Shown here: one piece after another, positions 34,691 to 43,006 of the stretch
Position numbering within the stretch: position 1 is the stretch's first letter
Layout of the letters: every line of letters starts with the position of its first letter
Source: Xanthobacteraceae bacterium
GTDB taxonomy: Bacteria > Pseudomonadota > Alphaproteobacteria > Rhizobiales > Xanthobacteraceae
Length of the DNA: 64,000 nucleotides
Assembly (NCBI GenBank): GCA_019746135.1
Contig: JAIESI010000032.1
Coordinates: 1-64,000 of the forward strand
Direction: 5' to 3'
Translations under genes and position numbers: made by a program
Notes under the pieces: model-generated
Seen by the model: only the letters and a program-made list of their open reading frames with translations
Databases searched by the model: none
What the model was told of the DNA's origin: nothing

Positions 34691-35632
34691 TTACGCGCGA
34701 TCGCGCGGATCCTGCGGCTTGTTGCGGCGGCGACGCACGGCGATTGCGCCGACAAACACCGTCAACCCAACCGCAAGGGGAATGGCGACGATCGTCATAT
34801 TGTCCTCGACCTTCCTCTGGCGACCCATGCCGAGCTTGTCGCCCAGCCAGCCGAGCAAGCCATCGTCCCAGGAGGCGTCGCCGCCGCGATCGGGCTGGCT
34901 CCACCGTGTCGCCGCGGCGGCAGGGGCGGAGGCCGTTCGCTGCTGCGGCAGCTCCTGCGCCGTGGCGGCGGCGGAGCGCGTCACGGGCGGCATGGTGGCG
35001 GGGGGCACCGGCGGGGCTTGCGGGCTGCCCAGCTCGATCGGGCTCATCGGCCCGGATCCGCTGAGCGCAAGGCCCGGCGTGCCGCGCAGCGAGACGGCCG
35101 CCGTCTGGCTCGGATTCACCAGGGCGCGCTGGCCGCTCTTGTAATCGGTGACCTGCACCTGGCCGCGCAGCACCTCGACACGGCTTCCGGCCTCGTCGAC
35201 GGTGACGCGGAACTGCGTGCCTTTCACCACGGCGGCGAGATAGGGCGTTGACACCTCGAAGTGGCGGACGTTCTGCTTCTCAACGTCGAACAACAGCGAG
35301 CCCGAGCGCTGCAGCACGGTCGTCAGCCCGCCATTGCCGGACTTGGCGGCCGGGATCTGCATGACGGAATTCGGCGAGATCATGATGGTCTCGGCGCCGC
35401 GCATCAGCAGCACGCGGCCGTTGGCGCCGGTGCGAACAGAGGCGCCGGGACTGAGCGCCGTGTCTGCGGAGAGCGCCACGGACTGCGCACCCGGTGCATC
35501 GATCCAGACCTCGCCGGACGACTTGCTCACCCGCCATGACGCATCCTGCGCCGCTGCGGACGAGACGGACGCGACCACGACAAAAGCGCTCAACAGCAGC
35601 GCGCTCGACAATGACTTGATGCTGCTCAACAT
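34691..35632 (-). CDS. FecR-domain periplasmic protein
   Basis: A 313-residue protein: signal peptide of about 28 residues (ALLLSAFVVVASVSSAAA), FecR domain (SGEVWIDAPGAQ; GASVRTGANGRVLLMRGAET; HFEVSTPYLAAVVKGTQFRV; VEVLRGQVQV), a Pro/Ala-rich linker (about 190-245) and a C-terminal helix (AIPLAVGLTVFVGAIAV) followed by basic residues. It is probably anchored by the last helix and senses the envelope together with the CHASE2 protein encoded next. Confidence 0.87.
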   Translation of the reverse strand: MLSSIKSLSSALLLSAFVVVASVSSAAAQDASWRVSKSSGEVWIDAPGAQSVALSADTALSPGASVRTGANGRVLLMRGAETIMISPNSVMQIPAAKSGNGGLTTVLQRSGSLLFDVEKQNVRHFEVSTPYLAAVVKGTQFRVTVDEAGSRVEVLRGQVQVTDYKSGQRALVNPSQTAAVSLRGTPGLALSGSGPMSPIELGSPQAPPVPPATMPPVTRSAAATAQELPQQRTASAPAAAATRWSQPDRGGDASWDDGLLGWLGDKLGMGRQRKVEDNMTIVAIPLAVGLTVFVGAIAVRRRRNKPQDPRDRA

Positions 35633-35946
35633 CGGACGTCCTCACCGGCTGGCAATTGGCAATTGAGGAGCGGCTACGGTCCCGCCACCGCCGGGAGGCT
35701 AGGCGAAATCATTCAACATTTGATTATTGGTGATCTGCCTCAGACTTTGAGCGTTGTTAATCATGGCAATTCCGACCTGTCCCGATCTGCGTCACCGGCG
35801 ATCGATCACGCGACCTTGGTAGCCGCGGGTTAACCAGCAACAGGACCGCCGTGCGCCGGCGTGCAGACTTTACGCGTCATTTTTGACTCCCGGCCAACCT
35901 GGCGCCTTGCAGCCTGACTTGGCGCGCGTCGAAACGGGACAAGGGC
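35633..35946. other. divergent intergenic region fecR / PilZ gene
   Basis: 314 bases without a gene. An AT-rich patch at 35715-35770 presumably holds the promoters. A direct repeat GGCAATTGGCAATTG lies at about 35650-35665, close to the fecR start. I could not assign hexamers with confidence. Confidence 0.45.
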
Positions 35947-36258
35947 ATGAAAGATCGCCGCACCACCTGGCGAATGGTTCCGACCGGCTACGAGGCTCGT
36001 GTCGTCGACAGCGACGGCAAGCAGGCATCTGTGCGGATTGCCGACATCTCCGAGCGCGGTGCGAAACTCGTTCTCTCATCGCCGGAAAATCTGACCCAGG
36101 AGTTCACGCTGCTCCTGTCCCCGGACGGATTCATTCAACGCCGGTGCAGGAGCGCGTGGCGATCGGGCGATCAGATCGGCGTCGAGTTCACGGAAATCAC
36201 GCACGACGAGCGCCTGTATTCCGAGGTGGACCATCTGAAGATTGCACTGACCCGCTAG
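35947..36258 (+). CDS. PilZ-domain protein
   Basis: A 103-residue stand-alone PilZ domain. The N-terminal RxxxR (RTTWR, residues 5-9) and the DISERG motif (DxSxxG) that together bind cyclic di-GMP are both present, followed by the beta-barrel strands ending in IGVEFTEIT. It is a cytoplasmic c-di-GMP receptor candidate next to the GGDEF/EAL gene. Confidence 0.8.
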   Translation: MKDRRTTWRMVPTGYEARVVDSDGKQASVRIADISERGAKLVLSSPENLTQEFTLLLSPDGFIQRRCRSAWRSGDQIGVEFTEITHDERLYSEVDHLKIALTR

Positions 36259-36291
36259 AAAATCGATAGCGGCGCGGCGCGCGTGTGCGTC

Positions 36292-36855
36292 TCAAAACGG
36301 CTGCGTGATGCCGTCGAGCGGCGCGTCGCAGTTGACGAGATCGACCCGCTTCCAGGCGATGCGGACCGCGCCGTCCAGTTGCACCAGCCGGTGCCAGGCC
36401 GTTCCGGCGAACAGCCGCTGCTGCTCGCGCCGGTATTCGATCATCACGAACTTGGAGCGCACCGTCGCGGCGCGGCCCTCGGCGTCCTCGATGGTGACGT
36501 TGGCGACCGTGCGGCTGGTGCGCGAGCGCGGCTCCTGCGAATACATCCGCGGGCTCGCCAGCCGCCGGATGCGCGTCTCCAGCAGCCGCCGGTCGTCGTA
36601 GATCAGCGACACCGTCTCGTGCGGGTTCGCCTGGTTCGGCTCGCTCGGCACCCAGTACCAGCCGTCGGCGGTGAACAGCGCGAGCCAGTCGTCGAACTTC
36701 GCCTCGTCGAGGAGCCGCGCCTCGTGCATCAGGAACTGCTCGCAGCGGTGGATGTCGAGCGCCATCTCGGCGCGCGCTGAGCGGCCGCGCAGCGGCGTCA
36801 CGCGCCGCCGGCTCGGTGCCGCGATCCGCGGACGGGGCGTTTTCTTTTTCGCCAT
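36292..36855 (-). CDS. aromatic-ring-hydroxylating dioxygenase, beta subunit
   Basis: A 187-residue small subunit of a Rieske dioxygenase (NTF2-like fold). After a basic 30-residue leader come CEQFLMHEARLLDEAKFDDWL, LFTADGWYWVP and RRLLETRIRRLASPRMYSQEP, all typical of benzoate/toluate-type beta subunits. It follows the alpha subunit by 17 bases and ends the operon. Confidence 0.9.
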   Translation of the reverse strand: MAKKKTPRPRIAAPSRRRVTPLRGRSARAEMALDIHRCEQFLMHEARLLDEAKFDDWLALFTADGWYWVPSEPNQANPHETVSLIYDDRRLLETRIRRLASPRMYSQEPRSRTSRTVANVTIEDAEGRAATVRSKFVMIEYRREQQRLFAGTAWHRLVQLDGAVRIAWKRVDLVNCDAPLDGITQPF

Positions 36856-36872
36856 TTGCCGGGCCGGTTGGG

Positions 36873-38240
36873 TTACGAGGCGGCGCGCGCCGCGCGGGCG
36901 CCGTCCTGAGCGCCGACTTGAGCGCCGACTTGGCCGTTGTTCATGTAGCCCTGCCAGGCCTCGAGCATGTTGCGGATATAGACTTCGCTGGTCGAGTTGA
37001 CGCCCTTGCGGCCGCCATGCGCGTCGGGCTGATCGCTCCGGTAGCCGCGGCCGACCTGCAGCCACTGCGCGCCTTCGCTGGAGAGGCCGAGATCGATGCG
37101 GTTGTAGATTTCCAGATCGTCGGTCAGCACCAGCGAGCCGGTGCCGTTGACGATGTTGGCAAAGGCGATGGTGTTGCGGAACATCTGCTCCGGGGCGCCC
37201 TTGAGACGGAAATTGTAGGTGTGCACCACGGTGCGGTTCACCGCGATCGGGTGCACCACGCGCAGTTGCTGGAACTGGCTCATCAGCGACACGTTCGGGT
37301 AGATGTTGGAGTTCCAGCGGCGCACCTCGAGGATGCGCCTGGCTTCCTCCTTGCCCTTCTTCTTCTCGAGCGCCGCGATATAGTCACGGAACACCGGATC
37401 TTTCAGCGCCGCGATGAGCTTCGAGTCGTCGTGATAGTCGCCGAGATAGCTGTGGCCGTTTGGATAGGTCCAGATGCCGACCTGTGATTCCCAGAAGCTG
37501 TAGGGCGCGCCGTTCTGGCGCATCTGGCGGATCGCGATCTCGCCGGTGCCGTCCGAATAGACATCGTCCGATTGCGCCTGCGAGGCCTCGATCGACGAGC
37601 GGTGGGTGAAGATCGGATGCGCCGCGTCGCAGAGGTTCTCGAAATAGATCTTCCAGTTGGCGTCGTAGGCATGCTTGAACACGCCGCCGGCCGCCTCGAT
37701 CTCGCCGTCCGGCGCGCGGTCCACCATGTCGTCGAGCGATGTCGCGATGTGGCCGAGCGACTCTTCGAGCGCCGGTCCGTCGGCTGTGTCGCTTGCGAAC
37801 ACGAAGCCGCGGTAGCTCCGCACGCGCTTGACCGGCAGCATCGCCACGCGCGGGTCCTTGGCGTCGAAATCCTGCGGGTATCCGTGGTTGAGCGGTACGC
37901 CCTTGATGCGGCCGTCGAGATGGTAGGTCCAGCCGTGATAGCAGCAGGTGAACTCCGGCGCGTTGCCCTTGTCGGTCGCCACCACCATCGCGCCGCGATG
38001 GGCGCACTGGTTGTGGATCACGCGGACCTTGCCGTCCTCGTCGCGCACCATGACGACCGGACGGCGGCCCATCTGCGTCGCGAAATAGTCGCCGGGATTT
38101 TTGATCTGGCTCTCATGGCCGATGTAAATCCACGCCTTGCCGAAGATGTGCGCCATCTCCAGCTCGAAGATCCCCGGATCGGTGTAGATGCTCCGATGAA
38201 CGCGGCCGGGCCTGAAAAAGCTCGAAAAGTCCTGGCTCAT
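36873..38240 (-). CDS. aromatic-ring-hydroxylating dioxygenase, alpha subunit
   Basis: A 455-residue Rieske oxygenase large subunit. The 2Fe-2S ligands are in CAHRG and CCYHGW (about residues 78 and 98), the mononuclear iron site in ENLCDAAHPIFTH. An acidic residue linking the centres precedes that motif, as usual. A Gln/Ala/Gly tail (GQVGAQVGAQDGARAARAA) carries a short repeat. The substrate is probably a carboxylated aromatic. No ferredoxin or reductase gene is present nearby, so electrons must come from elsewhere. Confidence 0.92.
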   Translation of the reverse strand: MSQDFSSFFRPGRVHRSIYTDPGIFELEMAHIFGKAWIYIGHESQIKNPGDYFATQMGRRPVVMVRDEDGKVRVIHNQCAHRGAMVVATDKGNAPEFTCCYHGWTYHLDGRIKGVPLNHGYPQDFDAKDPRVAMLPVKRVRSYRGFVFASDTADGPALEESLGHIATSLDDMVDRAPDGEIEAAGGVFKHAYDANWKIYFENLCDAAHPIFTHRSSIEASQAQSDDVYSDGTGEIAIRQMRQNGAPYSFWESQVGIWTYPNGHSYLGDYHDDSKLIAALKDPVFRDYIAALEKKKGKEEARRILEVRRWNSNIYPNVSLMSQFQQLRVVHPIAVNRTVVHTYNFRLKGAPEQMFRNTIAFANIVNGTGSLVLTDDLEIYNRIDLGLSSEGAQWLQVGRGYRSDQPDAHGGRKGVNSTSEVYIRNMLEAWQGYMNNGQVGAQVGAQDGARAARAAS

Positions 38241-38370
38241 GCGGCAAGCGTAACGCAGCGAAACGAGCGGGACAACCGGTCCGGGCGCGTGCATCCGGAC
38301 CGCCTGGTGCGTCCGTTTTCGCCGTTGTTCGCAATTGAGAATAACGGCGCGGCCGGTGCCGGAATTGCTG

Positions 38371-39555
38371 CTATCCCAGCTCCTGCGCCCGGGCGAGGCT
38401 CGCGATCATCGACACGCGCATAAGGTAATCGCGGGTGCGCGCCGGGTCGGCGGCGATGGCGCGCAGGCTTGCGCCGAACTCGTCGCCCTCGGACTCCAGG
38501 TTCTTCTTGTTCTGGATCGTGTACTTCTGGATGTATTCGAGCGTCACGAGGCGCCGCTGTGTGTCGTAGCGGTCGAGATCGGCCTCGGCCGCCTTGCCAT
38601 GCCACACCGGCGCAAGCCGCGCCGCGAGGTTGACGGCATCGTGGATGCCGCCGTTCATGCCCATGCCGCCGAGCGGATTGTTGATGTGGGCGGCGTCGCC
38701 GACCAGGAATGCCCGGCCGAGCTTGAAGGTCTTGGCCACGCGCTGGTGCACCTTGTAGAGCGTGGTGTGCGCGATCTCATAGTTCGAGATGCCTGGCACC
38801 ACGCCGGCCATCAGCGACTGGGCAAATTCCTCGGTCTGCACCCGCTCGTCGCTCGCGTCCTCGTTGACCAGGAACATCGCCCGCCACAGGCCGGGAATCT
38901 GCAGCAGGAAATACCAGCGTTGCGGATCGGCGACGTAGCTCACCGATGACAGGCCGGGAATGACGCTGAAGAAATCGAACGGCGTCGAGACCACCAGCAG
39001 CCGGTCCGGCCAGGTGAAGCCGTCGAACTCGATACCGAACGCGCGCCGCACCGTGCTGCTCGCGCCGTCCGCGCCGATCAGATAGCGGCCGCGGCGGGTC
39101 TCGCGCTGCCCGCCGCGCGCGATCGTGACGTCGACGCCGGACGCGTCCTGAGACGCACCCACGACCTCGCAGCCGAACTCCAGGGCAAAGTTCGGATGGT
39201 CGCGCATCTCCTCATAGAGAATGCGCGTGAGCTTCGACTGCTCGCTCTGCACCCGGTAGGGATGCTTCGTCGTGTCCGCGATGGCGGAAAAATTGAACTC
39301 CGCCAGGAGCCCATGCTTCTTGGTCCGATACTGGAAGGTCGGGCAGATCAACCCTTGTGCGATCAGCGGCTTCGCGGCGCCAAGCTCGTCCAGCATGTCG
39401 AGCGTCGGCGGATGAAACGTCGAGGCGCGCGATTCCGTCGAAAGGTCGGCGCCTTCCTCGAACACCGTCACCGGCACGCCGGCGCGGGCGAGATGTGCGC
39501 CGGCCACGAGGCCCACAGGCCCCGCGCCGGCAATCAGAACGCGTTCGTTGCTCAA
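38371..39555 (-). CDS. FAD-dependent aromatic monooxygenase (UbiH/PHBH family)
   Basis: A 394-residue hydroxylase: VLIAGAGPVGLVAGAHLARAG at the N-terminus, YLIGADGASSTVR in the middle, AFLVGDAAHINNPLGGMGMN near residue 275. The operon position between transporter receptor and dioxygenase suggests that it hydroxylates the same aromatic series. The C-terminal thioredoxin-like domain of larger relatives is absent. Confidence 0.88.
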   Translation of the reverse strand: MSNERVLIAGAGPVGLVAGAHLARAGVPVTVFEEGADLSTESRASTFHPPTLDMLDELGAAKPLIAQGLICPTFQYRTKKHGLLAEFNFSAIADTTKHPYRVQSEQSKLTRILYEEMRDHPNFALEFGCEVVGASQDASGVDVTIARGGQRETRRGRYLIGADGASSTVRRAFGIEFDGFTWPDRLLVVSTPFDFFSVIPGLSSVSYVADPQRWYFLLQIPGLWRAMFLVNEDASDERVQTEEFAQSLMAGVVPGISNYEIAHTTLYKVHQRVAKTFKLGRAFLVGDAAHINNPLGGMGMNGGIHDAVNLAARLAPVWHGKAAEADLDRYDTQRRLVTLEYIQKYTIQNKKNLESEGDEFGASLRAIAADPARTRDYLMRVSMIASLARAQELG

Positions 39556-39582
39556 GTTATACCCGGTCCAACGACACCAAGC

Positions 39583-40572
39583 CTAGTCGATCTTGTCGAT
39601 GCCGGCCTTGCTGATGATGTCGCGATACTTGACGATCTCGTCGGCGTGAAACTTCTTCGCCTGGTCGAGCCCCATCGCCATCACCTCCGCGCCGGCCTTC
39701 TCGAAGCCCGCCTTGACCTGCGGGTCGTTGAGCGCGGCCTGGAGCTCCTTGTTGAGCCGCTCGAGGATCGGCTTCGGCGTGCCGCCCGGGGCGAGCAGCG
39801 CGAACCAGCCGTTGACCTTGTATTGCGGCAGCCCGGCCTCGGTCGTGGTCGGTGTGTCGGGGAGGGTAGGGATCCGCCTGTCGCCCGCGACCGCGAGCGG
39901 GATCGCGCCCTTGGCCTGCAACGGTCCGGCGATGTTCGGATACCACTGGAAGCCGAGCGGCACGGTGCCGGCGATCAGGTCCGGACCGTACTGGGCGATG
40001 TTGCGGTAGGGCACGTGAGTCATCTTCACGCCGGTCACCTGGGCGAAGTACTCGCCGGACAGATGCTGCGAGCTGCCGATGCCGACCGAGCCGTAGTTGA
40101 GGCCGGGGTTCTTCTTGGCGTGCTCGATCAGGTCCTTCAGCGTCGTGATGTTCAGCGCCTTGCTCGCGGCCACCACGATGGTGAAGCCGGCGAACGGCGA
40201 GATCATCTCCAGATCCTTCAGGGGGTCGTAGCCGAGCGATTTGTAGAGCGCGAGGTTGGCCGCGACCGGTCCCGAGCCGCCGCCGATCAGCGTATAGCCG
40301 TCCGGCGCGGAGCGCGCGCCCTGCAGCGTGCCGGAGTTGCCGCCGGCACCCGGCCGGTTCTCGACGATGATCGGCTGGCCCATGTTCTTCGACATCTTGT
40401 CGAACATGATGCGGCTCACCACGTCGCTGGCGCTGCCGCCGGCGAACGGAATGACCACGGTGATCGCCCGCGTTGGATATTGCTGCGCCTCGGCCGCGCA
40501 GCCGAACACCGCGGTGAACGCGAGCGCCGCGGTTAAGTTCTTCGCCCACATGTTGAGGTTCCCGGTCTTCAT
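39583..40572 (-). CDS. tripartite tricarboxylate transporter (TTT/Bug) receptor
   Basis: A 329-residue periplasmic Bug-type binding protein. Signal peptide up to AAEAQQ (about residue 30); mature motifs YPTRAITVVIPFAGGSASD, IIVENRPGAGGNSGT and PVKWNG-type NGWFALLAPGGTP. The ATG at 40572 has AAAGG upstream; ATG 40551 is also possible. No TctA/TctB membrane partners are nearby, which is common for Bug proteins. It probably recognises the aromatic acid degraded by the operon. Confidence 0.88.
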   Translation of the reverse strand: MKTGNLNMWAKNLTAALAFTAVFGCAAEAQQYPTRAITVVIPFAGGSASDVVSRIMFDKMSKNMGQPIIVENRPGAGGNSGTLQGARSAPDGYTLIGGGSGPVAANLALYKSLGYDPLKDLEMISPFAGFTIVVAASKALNITTLKDLIEHAKKNPGLNYGSVGIGSSQHLSGEYFAQVTGVKMTHVPYRNIAQYGPDLIAGTVPLGFQWYPNIAGPLQAKGAIPLAVAGDRRIPTLPDTPTTTEAGLPQYKVNGWFALLAPGGTPKPILERLNKELQAALNDPQVKAGFEKAGAEVMAMGLDQAKKFHADEIVKYRDIISKAGIDKID

Positions 40573-40597
40573 TTTTTTTGCCTTTCGAATGATCGCT

Positions 40598-41404
40598 TTA
40601 CGAACCTTTGAATTTCGCCGGACGCTTGGCGTGGAATGCCTCCACGCCCTCCTTGAAGTCGTCCGACTGCCGCAGCCGGCTGTAGCAATGCCCCTCAAGC
40701 TCGATCGCCGTGGTGAGCATAGCATCCTCGGTGTCGTTGAGGAGCTTCTTCGCGGTGCGCTGGGCGAGCGGCGAGAAGGCGCGAAGCTCCTCCACCAGCG
40801 CGTCGGTGGCGGATTCGAGGCGGTTGTCCGGCACGCATTCGGTGGCGATGCCCCAGTCATAGGCCTGTTTGGCCGCGATGCGGCGCGAGCGCATGACGAT
40901 ATCCTTGGTGCGGGTGATGCCGACGATCTTCTGCAGGCGGGCCGAGCCGCCGGAGCCGGGGATCTGTCCGAGCTTCTGCTCGGGCAGGGCATAGAGGCCG
41001 GTCTCCGAGACGAGGCGGAAGTCGCAGGCGAGCGAAATCTCGAAGCCCACGCCGAAGCAGAAGCCGCGGTTGGCGGCAATGACCGGTTTGGAGCAGCGCG
41101 CCGGCGCGGCGATGTTCCAGGCGAGCTTGGAGACGGTTTCCGGCGTCGCCTCCATGAAGCCCTTGATGTTGCCGCCCGATGAAAAATGCTCGCCGGCTGC
41201 GCGCAGCACGATCACCCGCACGCGGGCGTCCTCGTCGAGCAGCTCGAAGGCGAGCCGGAGCTGGTCGCGCTGCGGCATCGAGATGACGTTGAGCGGCGGC
41301 CGGTCGAGAATCACGTCGGCGCGCTCGTGCGCCTCGTCGATCTCGACGCGGAAGCCGTCGGGCGACTTCATGCGGATGTCCTGGAAGACGATCGTCGAAC
41401 TCAT
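40598..41404 (-). CDS. enoyl-CoA hydratase/isomerase family protein
   Basis: A 268-residue crotonase. Oxyanion-hole segments AAGEHFSSGGNIKGF and ANRGFCFGVGFEISLACD; catalytic Glu candidate in ALPEQKLGQIPGSGGSARL, matching the canonical PE position. Its DRPPLNVISMPQRDQL start resembles hydratases of ring-derived dienoyl-CoAs. The start overlaps the ligase stop by 4 bases (ATGA). Confidence 0.88.
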   Translation of the reverse strand: MSSTIVFQDIRMKSPDGFRVEIDEAHERADVILDRPPLNVISMPQRDQLRLAFELLDEDARVRVIVLRAAGEHFSSGGNIKGFMEATPETVSKLAWNIAAPARCSKPVIAANRGFCFGVGFEISLACDFRLVSETGLYALPEQKLGQIPGSGGSARLQKIVGITRTKDIVMRSRRIAAKQAYDWGIATECVPDNRLESATDALVEELRAFSPLAQRTAKKLLNDTEDAMLTTAIELEGHCYSRLRQSDDFKEGVEAFHAKRPAKFKGS

Positions 41405-42948
41405 GCAGCGGTTCCCTGTGAGCGCGGTGCGCTTTTTTCCGTCTGGTATTCGCCCGCGACCAGCAGCCGGCGCAAGAGCTTGCCGACCGGCGATTTCGGG
41501 ATCGCCTCGACGAACACGTAGCGGCGCGGGCGCTTGAAATTGGCAAGTCCGGACGCGCGGCAGAACTCGTCGAGCGCCTTCTCGTCCACCACCGCGCTGC
41601 GCTTGACGAAGGCGGTGACGACTTTACCCCAGCGCTCGTCGGGCAGGCCGACCACCGCGACCTCGGACACGCAATGGTGCAGCGACAGGCAGCTTTCGAT
41701 CTCGACCGGCGAGACGTTCTCGCCGCCGGTGATGATCATGTCGTCGACCCGGCCGGTGACGAACAGGTCGCCGTCGGCGTCGAAGTAGCCGGTGTCGCCG
41801 GTGAAGTACCAGCCCTGGCGCAGCGCCTTGGCATCGGCCTCGGGCCTGCGCCAGTAGCCCTCGAAGGACTCGTCGCCGGCAAGCGCGGCGATGATCTCTC
41901 CCTCTTCATTGGCCTGGGCGATGTCGTCGGGAGAGGTTGCGCCCAGGCGCACCACGCGCACCATCTGGTTGATGCCGGCGCGCCCGGCCGAGCCCGGCTT
42001 GTTCGGCGCGTTCTGGTCGATGGTGAAGGTGTAGATTTCCGAAGAGCCGTAATGGTTGACGAACAGCTCCGGCTTGAAGGCTGCGGTCAGCTCCTTCAGC
42101 AGTCCGTCGGTCATCGAGGCGCCGGCGAAGCCGATCTTGCGCACCGACGCCACGTCGGCCTGCCTGAAGCGTTCGTGATGCACCAGGTCGTGATAGAGCG
42201 TCGGCACCAGATAGAGATTGCTGATCTTCTCCTTCTCGATCAGCTCCAGCGCCCGCGCCACCTCGAAGCGCGGCAGGCAGACGAAGGCGCCGCCGACCAG
42301 CGACATGGCGAGCAGCGAGCGCACGCCCATGGTGTGATAGAGCGGCATCACGCCGAGTGTTCGTTCGCCGTTCCGGTAAAGGTTCTGCGCGACCTGCGCC
42401 AGGGCCGCCGCCCGTTCGGCGCGCTGCCGCCGCGGCACGCCCTTGGGCTTGGCCGTGGTGCCCGACGTATAGAGCATCACCGACCAGGCTTCCGCGTCGA
42501 CGCGCGGCAGCACCGCGCCGTCGCCGGACGCGACCAGCGTCTCGAAGGTCAGGTCGGCGGCCAGTCCCGCCGCGATCCGCGGCATCGCGCCCGCGGCCTT
42601 CGAGGCCTTCACGGCCTCCGCCGACACCGCCTCGTAGACCAGCGCCTTGGCGTCGGCATTGTCGAGGCAGTAGTCGAGCTCGTCAGCGGTCGAGCGCCAG
42701 TTCAGCGGCGTGATGATGATGCCGGCGAACTGGCAGGCCCAGTGGATGGTCGCCGCCTGCCAGTTGTTCTGCAGAACCGTGACGAGGTGGTCGCCGGGCC
42801 TGAGCTTCAGCGCGTCGAGGCCCGCAACCAGCGCCGAAATCCGCCGGTACCACTCGACATAGGTGAAGCGCACGCCGGCATCGACGATCGCGAGCGCGTT
42901 CGGGTCGCGCGCGACGCTGGCCAGGAAGCTTGTGCCGAGATCGAGCAT
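41401..42948 (-). CDS. AMP-dependent acyl/aryl-CoA ligase
   Basis: A 515-residue ANL-superfamily ligase. VMLYTSGTTAKPKGVPRRQR (ATP loop), VNHYGSSEIYTF (A5), GWYFTGDTGYFDADGDLFV, hinge GRVDDMIITGGENVSPVEIE, and the catalytic Lys in KSPVGKLLRR. First gene of the operon; it would activate the imported aromatic acid. ATG 42948 is chosen over an upstream in-frame start at 43077 that would run through the divergent gene. Confidence 0.9.
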   Translation of the reverse strand: MLDLGTSFLASVARDPNALAIVDAGVRFTYVEWYRRISALVAGLDALKLRPGDHLVTVLQNNWQAATIHWACQFAGIIITPLNWRSTADELDYCLDNADAKALVYEAVSAEAVKASKAAGAMPRIAAGLAADLTFETLVASGDGAVLPRVDAEAWSVMLYTSGTTAKPKGVPRRQRAERAAALAQVAQNLYRNGERTLGVMPLYHTMGVRSLLAMSLVGGAFVCLPRFEVARALELIEKEKISNLYLVPTLYHDLVHHERFRQADVASVRKIGFAGASMTDGLLKELTAAFKPELFVNHYGSSEIYTFTIDQNAPNKPGSAGRAGINQMVRVVRLGATSPDDIAQANEEGEIIAALAGDESFEGYWRRPEADAKALRQGWYFTGDTGYFDADGDLFVTGRVDDMIITGGENVSPVEIESCLSLHHCVSEVAVVGLPDERWGKVVTAFVKRSAVVDEKALDEFCRASGLANFKRPRRYVFVEAIPKSPVGKLLRRLLVAGEYQTEKSAPRSQGTAA

Positions 42949-42973
42949 GGCGGTGTGCTGGTTCCTCGGTGTT

Positions 42974-42988
42974 CCTTGCACCGCAAGG
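42974..42988. promoter_or_regulatory. inverted repeat between ligase operon and ubiD-like gene
   Basis: CCTTGC-ACC-GCAAGG, 6-base perfect arms with 3-base spacer, centred in the 58-base gap between the divergent starts at 42948 and 43007. It is the only symmetric element there and a candidate operator for both directions. Confidence 0.45.
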
Positions 42989-43006
42989 GTGCTACATGTC
43001 CACCCC

